From Wandonia haliotis (GTDB lineage: Bacteria > Bacteroidota > Bacteroidia > Flavobacteriales_D > Crocinitomicaceae), in NCBI RefSeq assembly GCF_039523435.1, contig NZ_BAAAFH010000003.1, positions 682,001 through 746,000 of the forward strand: a DNA stretch of 64,000 nucleotides, in the 5' to 3' direction. How positions within the stretch are numbered: position 1 is the first letter of the stretch; each line of letters starts with the position of its first letter. Made by a program: the position numbers and the translations under genes. The notes under the pieces were generated by a model. That model did no database searches. It was not told the origin of the DNA and saw nothing but the letters and a program-made list of their open reading frames with translations. Positions 60,821 through 64,000 of this stretch are shown one piece after another.

Positions 60821-62098
60821 ATGATTAAAGACTATCTACATATTGGAGGACGAACGTATTCTACCTCTGGGACGGGAGGAGGAACGCCTCCGGCTATTAC
60901 GTACTATTCCTGGGACGGTGTTCTCAAAGAGACGCGTGGAGAAAAGTTCTTTGAATTAAGTAATCACCTGGGCAATGTCCTTTCGGTGGTTTCTGACCGG
61001 AAGTTACCAGTGGATGATGGCTTAGGAGCTATTGCGTATTATCAGCCGGATGTGGTGAGTTATTCGGATTATTATCCGTTTGGGATGCAATTAGATAGTC
61101 GTCACGCGAGTTCGGGAGGTTATCGATATGGGTTTCAAGGTCAGGAGAAGGATGACGAGGTCAAGGGTGAAGGAAACTCTGTGAATTACAAGTCCAGAAT
61201 GCATGACCCTCGTATTGGTAGGTTTTTTGCGGTTGACCCAATTGGAGCTAAGTTCCCATATAATTCCCCTTATGCTTTTGCTGAAAATCAAGTCATTGCA
61301 TTTGTCGAATTAGAAGGTCTTGAAAAAGCTACTCCTGAACAACAACAAAACGCCTTAAATTCATTGAACGAATTTAAGAACAACGCAAATACAACATCCG
61401 TTTTTGAGAATATAAGTAAGGACGATTTTGTATCCTCGCTTGAAAACATGCTAAACAACCCTTCAAGTATCGATCAAAGCAGAACGAATTTATGTGGTAT
61501 TGCAACTTCATGTAAGGCTTCAATAGAATACAACCCAGAGGAATTTGTAACAATGGCGTTATCAATTTATCAAACAGGTGAATATTCGAATGGTAATGTA
61601 ACTTATAAAGCAAATAAGGACTTATTTGACAACTCTAAATCTAATGGTCTTGGTGCAGCAGAGTTTGTTGTAATGACTACTCTAAGGCATTCATTGAATG
61701 GAGTTCTTTCTTACGATCCTACTGATGATAATGGTACATCCGGATTCACCTACCCAGGGGATGTAGATAATATTTTACTGAAAGGAATGAGTATGACGAA
61801 AACAACCAATACAGACTGGTCTTCAACTCCATCTAACGGAGCTTCGCTTGTGGGAGGAATGACCAAAGCAATTGATGCAGGTCATATTGTAGTTTTAACA
61901 GTTAATACAAGTCAATTTATGGGTAATTCAAGTTGGAGTGTAATTCCAGATCACTATATTCAAATTACTGGTGTAACAGAAAACACAGATGGCACGGTCA
62001 ATGTAAGTTGGTGGTCATGGGGTAGTCAACAAACACCCATTAAAATGACAAAAGATCAATTGTATAATTCGACATATTTTTATGGATCCTTTGAATAA
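60821..62098 (+). CDS. Orphan RHS cassette 4: core fragment with C39-like cysteine peptidase tip
   Basis: 425-aa product from an internal Met (MIKDYLHIGGRTYSTSG); RHS homology starts at 60811. Core through SDYYPFGMQ, YRYGFQGQEKDDEVKGEGNS, RMHDPRIGRFFAVDPI, FVELEGLE (residue about 168). The tip begins with a Gln/Asn-rich helix and has TNLCGIATSCKASIEY (possible nucleophile C225) and DHYIQITG (possible catalytic H378) before VSWWSWG, an order seen in papain-like C39-type peptidases. No signal peptide or shell, so it needs recombination into the main RHS gene to be delivered. A lipoprotein-type gene follows 6 bp later. Confidence 0.75.
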   Translation: MIKDYLHIGGRTYSTSGTGGGTPPAITYYSWDGVLKETRGEKFFELSNHLGNVLSVVSDRKLPVDDGLGAIAYYQPDVVSYSDYYPFGMQLDSRHASSGGYRYGFQGQEKDDEVKGEGNSVNYKSRMHDPRIGRFFAVDPIGAKFPYNSPYAFAENQVIAFVELEGLEKATPEQQQNALNSLNEFKNNANTTSVFENISKDDFVSSLENMLNNPSSIDQSRTNLCGIATSCKASIEYNPEEFVTMALSIYQTGEYSNGNVTYKANKDLFDNSKSNGLGAAEFVVMTTLRHSLNGVLSYDPTDDNGTSGFTYPGDVDNILLKGMSMTKTTNTDWSSTPSNGASLVGGMTKAIDAGHIVVLTVNTSQFMGNSSWSVIPDHYIQITGVTENTDGTVNVSWWSWGSQQTPIKMTKDQLYNSTYFYGSFE

Positions 62099-62104
62099 TC
62101 TCCT

Positions 62105-62668
62105 ATGAAGAAATTAATTTATATACTCCTTTCATTGGCTCTATTAACTTTTTTTGGTTGTGTATTTCTATTTAAAAGTGTGGAGGATAAATATTTGATT
62201 TCCAAAATTGAGCTAAGAAAAGTGCAACTCATACAAGTTGGTGAAAATTTAAAAGTTGTAAATTATTCTGCTTCTAATGAATTTGTTCGATCAGGTATAG
62301 GCATTACCCTAACCAAAAAATTTGTATCCGATGAAGAGTCTCCAAAACAATTAATATTTACATCGCAAGAACCTGGTATTAATGGACTGTTAAATTCAAG
62401 ACAGTTAGATAGCATTGGAATATACCTTGGAGGCACAGCAATAATGGAAAATATTTTTTGCTTTAATATTAACACTCAAGATCCGGAAGATTTAAATTTT
62501 AATGGAGAAGGCGTTTCATTTAATGAAGTAGTGAAGATGATGAAAAATAACGACCGAACGTTAAGTGGTATTCGCCTTAATAAGGTTGAAAAGTATTTTT
62601 GGATTTCAGATGAGGATTCTACAACAATCGAATTAATGAAATTTAAAGACTTGAAATCAAACAAATAA
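62105..62668 (+). CDS. Membrane-bound or lipoprotein immunity candidate for cassette 4
   Basis: 187-aa exported protein: MKKLIYILLSLALLTFFGC with Cys19 in a lipobox, though the residues after it (VFLF) are hydrophobic and may make it a membrane anchor. The rest is mixed strand/helix (LISKIELRKVQLIQVGENLK, GINGLLNSRQLDSIGIYLGG), no family recognised. Placed 6 bp after the peptidase-like tip. Anchoring outside the cytoplasm suggests that the toxin is neutralised in the periplasm. Confidence 0.65.
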   Translation: MKKLIYILLSLALLTFFGCVFLFKSVEDKYLISKIELRKVQLIQVGENLKVVNYSASNEFVRSGIGITLTKKFVSDEESPKQLIFTSQEPGINGLLNSRQLDSIGIYLGGTAIMENIFCFNINTQDPEDLNFNGEGVSFNEVVKMMKNNDRTLSGIRLNKVEKYFWISDEDSTTIELMKFKDLKSNK

Positions 62669-62702
62669 TACCTAAGCGGTAGGGTAGTGTACCAGATTTA
62701 TT

Positions 62703-62780
62703 GGTAGTGTAACAAACTTGCACCTAGGTTTATTTTATAGGTGTAATTAATGGTAGTGTATCAAACTATCACCTGACGAC
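62703..62780 (+). repeat. Stacked IS1-type ends, fused to an RHS stub at ACGAC
   Basis: 62703-62750 equals 49218-49265; 62752-62780 is GGTAGTGTATCAAACTATCA CCTG ACGAC and runs straight into RHS. A further GTGTACCAGATTT end lies just before (about 62687). Confidence 0.75.
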
Positions 62781-62923
62781 TGGGAATGATTAAAGACTAC
62801 CGACATATTGGAGGACGAACGTATTCTACCTCGGGACCGGGAGGAGGAGCGCCTCCGGCTATGACGTACTACTCGTGGGACGGTGTCCCCAAAGAGACGC
62901 GGGGAGAAAAGTTCTTTGAATTA
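62776..62923 (+). pseudogene. RHS stub (cassette 5), cut by an IS1-family element
   Basis: 148 bp of RHS core, coding ...LGMIKDYRHIGGRTYSTSGP to KETRGEKFFEL, ending at GAATTA where the next IS begins (other copies continue GAATTAAGTAATCAC). No tip remains. Confidence 0.85.
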
Positions 62924-63373
62924 GGTAGTGTACTCAATTAGTTGGTAACACACAGTTTAGTGTTTAAATTATTGATTTTCATTGTTTTTATTTTGGGAAA
63001 ATAGTTAAATCGGGTGAGGGATAACCTTCACCCGATTTTTTTTGAGTAGTTTGAGTGTCTTCAACTCAGTAAATAGATCNNNNNNNNNNCTCAATTAGTT
63101 GGTAAGATGAAATGTAGACATTGTAACAGTTCAAATACAATAAAGTATGGATATCAACAGAATGGAAAAGTAAGACATCATTGTAAGAGTTGTTTTCGTT
63201 ATTTTCAGGAAAGTTATCGATATCAGTCTTCTATTACAGAGGATAAAGCGATCATCGTTCTTACGAAGGAAAGTTGCGGTATTCGCAGCATTTCACGGAT
63301 TTTAAATATTTCTTCATCTACAGTTATTCGTCGGACTAAGAAAATAGCGAATGGTCTTGCCCGACCTTATCCC
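62924..63373 (+). mobile_element. IS1-family element, left part, copy A
   Basis: Starts GGTAGTGTACTCAATTAGTT, followed by about 150 bp of leader with a hairpin, an N-run (63080-63089), a second copy of the end (CTCAATTAGTTGGTAAG) and the transposase start. It stops in the transposase codons for LARPYP, where copy B begins. Differs in end sequence and protein from the 49399 element. Confidence 0.8.
63007..63043 (+). terminator. Terminator hairpin in IS leader, copy A
   Basis: AAATCGGGTGA (63007-63017) pairs with TCACCCGATTT (63028-63038) and is followed by T residues to 63043. It sits between the IS end and the transposase, so it would block transcription entering from outside. Confidence 0.8.
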
Positions 63374-63379
63374 GGGTAG
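63107..63379 (+). pseudogene. IS1-family transposase fragment, copy A
   Basis: Encodes the N-terminal part: MKCRHCNSSNTIKYGYQQNG with zinc-finger cysteines, HHCKSCFRYFQE, then the helix-turn-helix ESCGIRSISRILNISSSTVI. After ARPYP the frame meets the end of the next IS copy and stops (GGG TAG). The catalytic domain is missing. Confidence 0.85.
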
Positions 63380-63457
63380 TGTACTCAATTAGTTGGTAAC
63401 ACACTGTTTAGTGTTTAAATTATTGATTTTCATTATTTTTATTTTGGAAAAATAGTT

Positions 63458-63494
63458 AAATCGGGTGAGGGATAACCTTCACCCGATTTTTTTT
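63458..63494 (+). terminator. Terminator hairpin in IS leader, copy B
   Basis: AAATCGGGTGA (63458-63468) pairs with TCACCCGATTT (63479-63489), then T residues; same as copy A. Confidence 0.8.
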
Positions 63495-63556
63495 GAGTAG
63501 TTTGAGTGTCTTCAACTCAGTAAATAGATCTATAGTGTATTCAATTAGTTGGTAAG

Positions 63557-63893
63557 ATGAAATGTAGACATTGTAACAGTTCAAATACAATAAAGTATGG
63601 ACATCAACAGAATGGAAAAGTAAGACATCATTGTAAGAGTTGTTTTCGTTATTTTCAGGAAAGTTATCGATATCAGTCTTCTATTACAGAGGATAAAGCG
63701 ATCATCGTTCTTACGAAGGAAAGTTGCGGTATTCGCAGCATTTCACGGATTTTAAATATTTCTTCATCTACAGTTATTCGTCGGACTAAGAAAATAGCGA
63801 ATGGTCTTGCCCGACCTTATCCCATTGTAAAAGGCAACTGTTACGAAGTAGACGAATTGTTCACTTATGTAGGCCATAAAAAGAATCGAATTT
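63557..63893 (+). CDS. IS1-family transposase, copy B, 3' end in assembly gap
   Basis: Same N-terminus as copy A (one difference, YGHQQNG for YGYQQNG), then continues ARPYPIVKGNCYEVDELFTY, which includes the first catalytic Asp, until the sequence becomes N at 63894. From VKGNCYEVDEL on it is like the 49399 transposase, while the N-terminal half differs, so the join may be real or an assembly chimera. Confidence 0.8.
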
Positions 63894-64000
63894 NNNNNNN
63901 NNNNNNNNNNNNNNNNNNNNNNNNNNNNNNNNNNNNNNNNNNNNNNNNNNNNNNNNNNNNNNNNNNNNNNNNNNNNNNNNNNNNNNNNNNNNNNNNNNNN

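Larger units (their letters stand above)
63375..63893 (+). mobile_element. IS1-family element, copy B, running into an assembly gap
   Basis: Begins GGTAGTGTACTCAATTAGTT like copy A, repeats its leader and transposase start nearly base for base, and continues past the point where copy A stops until the N-run at 63894. Either a nested insertion into copy A or an assembly repeat. Confidence 0.8.

Noticed and set aside
49149..63400. Integron attC-type cassette sites
   Set aside because: The TAGTGT repeats lack the imperfect palindrome of attC sites and no integron integrase is seen; IS1-type ends explain them better.
49127..63500. CRISPR array
   Set aside because: The repeats are long, unevenly spaced, linked to RHS and IS sequence, and there are no regular short spacers or cas genes.
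1..64000. tRNA and rRNA genes
   Set aside because: I saw no stretch with tRNA or rRNA character on either strand by eye; a covariance scan would be needed to be certain.

Overview
The window looks like a chromosomal piece of a Bacteroidota genome, most likely order Flavobacteriales. Evidence: T9SS type A and type B C-terminal sorting tails (genes at 16987, 21359 and 26795), a LETM1-related protein, a flavobacterial-type arginine decarboxylase, DUF4286 and SprB/DNRLRE proteins, and several promoters of the Bacteroidota type (TTG, about 17-19 nt, TAnnTTTG). I cannot name a genus.

Bases 1-29363 are ordinary, compact chromosome: RNase E/G (partial) and recX; an HMA-like lipoprotein; an EamA transporter; rplU-rpmA; serS; a lipoprotein-TPR-DUF4286 run; sucB/sucA on the minus strand; lysC; a LETM1-related protein; a secreted protein overlapping a HAD phosphatase; an M43 metalloprotease; a saccharopine dehydrogenase/aldehyde dehydrogenase pair (probable lysine catabolism); a PKD/T9SS-B surface protein; ctaA; speA; a T9SS-A secreted protein; and a cyclophilin-FKBP fusion. 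Strong hairpin terminators separate several of these units.

Bases 29725-49126 hold a tightly packed plus-strand operon of secreted proteins: a small secreted protein, a DNRLRE/SprB protein, an OmpH/Skp-like lipoprotein, another lipoprotein, a 2046-aa protein whose N-terminus resembles the SpvB/TcB start, a LolA-like protein, and a giant RHS/YD-repeat protein (about 2887 codons) with a C-terminal polymorphic-toxin tip and an overlapping immunity-type gene. I read this as a two-part RHS cage (TcB-like plus TcC-like) that encloses an exchangeable toxin. The giant RHS gene is interrupted by one in-frame TAG (CAG in two downstream copies) between the shell and the tip.

Bases 49127-63893 are a reservoir of RHS tips. 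At least four further truncated RHS cores, nearly identical in DNA to the end of the main gene, each carry a different C-terminal tip (a type-46-like domain, an M91-like zinc peptidase, an unknown tip, a C39-like cysteine peptidase), most followed by a small candidate immunity gene. A fifth RHS stub has lost its tip. Between them lie extra immunity-like genes, a duplicated YwqK/MORN gene with one frameshifted copy, small remnants (an OmpA C-terminus, a toxin tail), a decayed minus-strand membrane operon, IS1-family transposases (intact, broken and possibly nested) and many IS1-type end sequences starting TAGTGT, all in one orientation. Homology between cassettes breaks just after the codons for SDYYPFG, which suggests homologous recombination in the core as the tip-swapping mechanism. 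Four runs of N sit inside these repeats, so copy number and order in this part need long reads.
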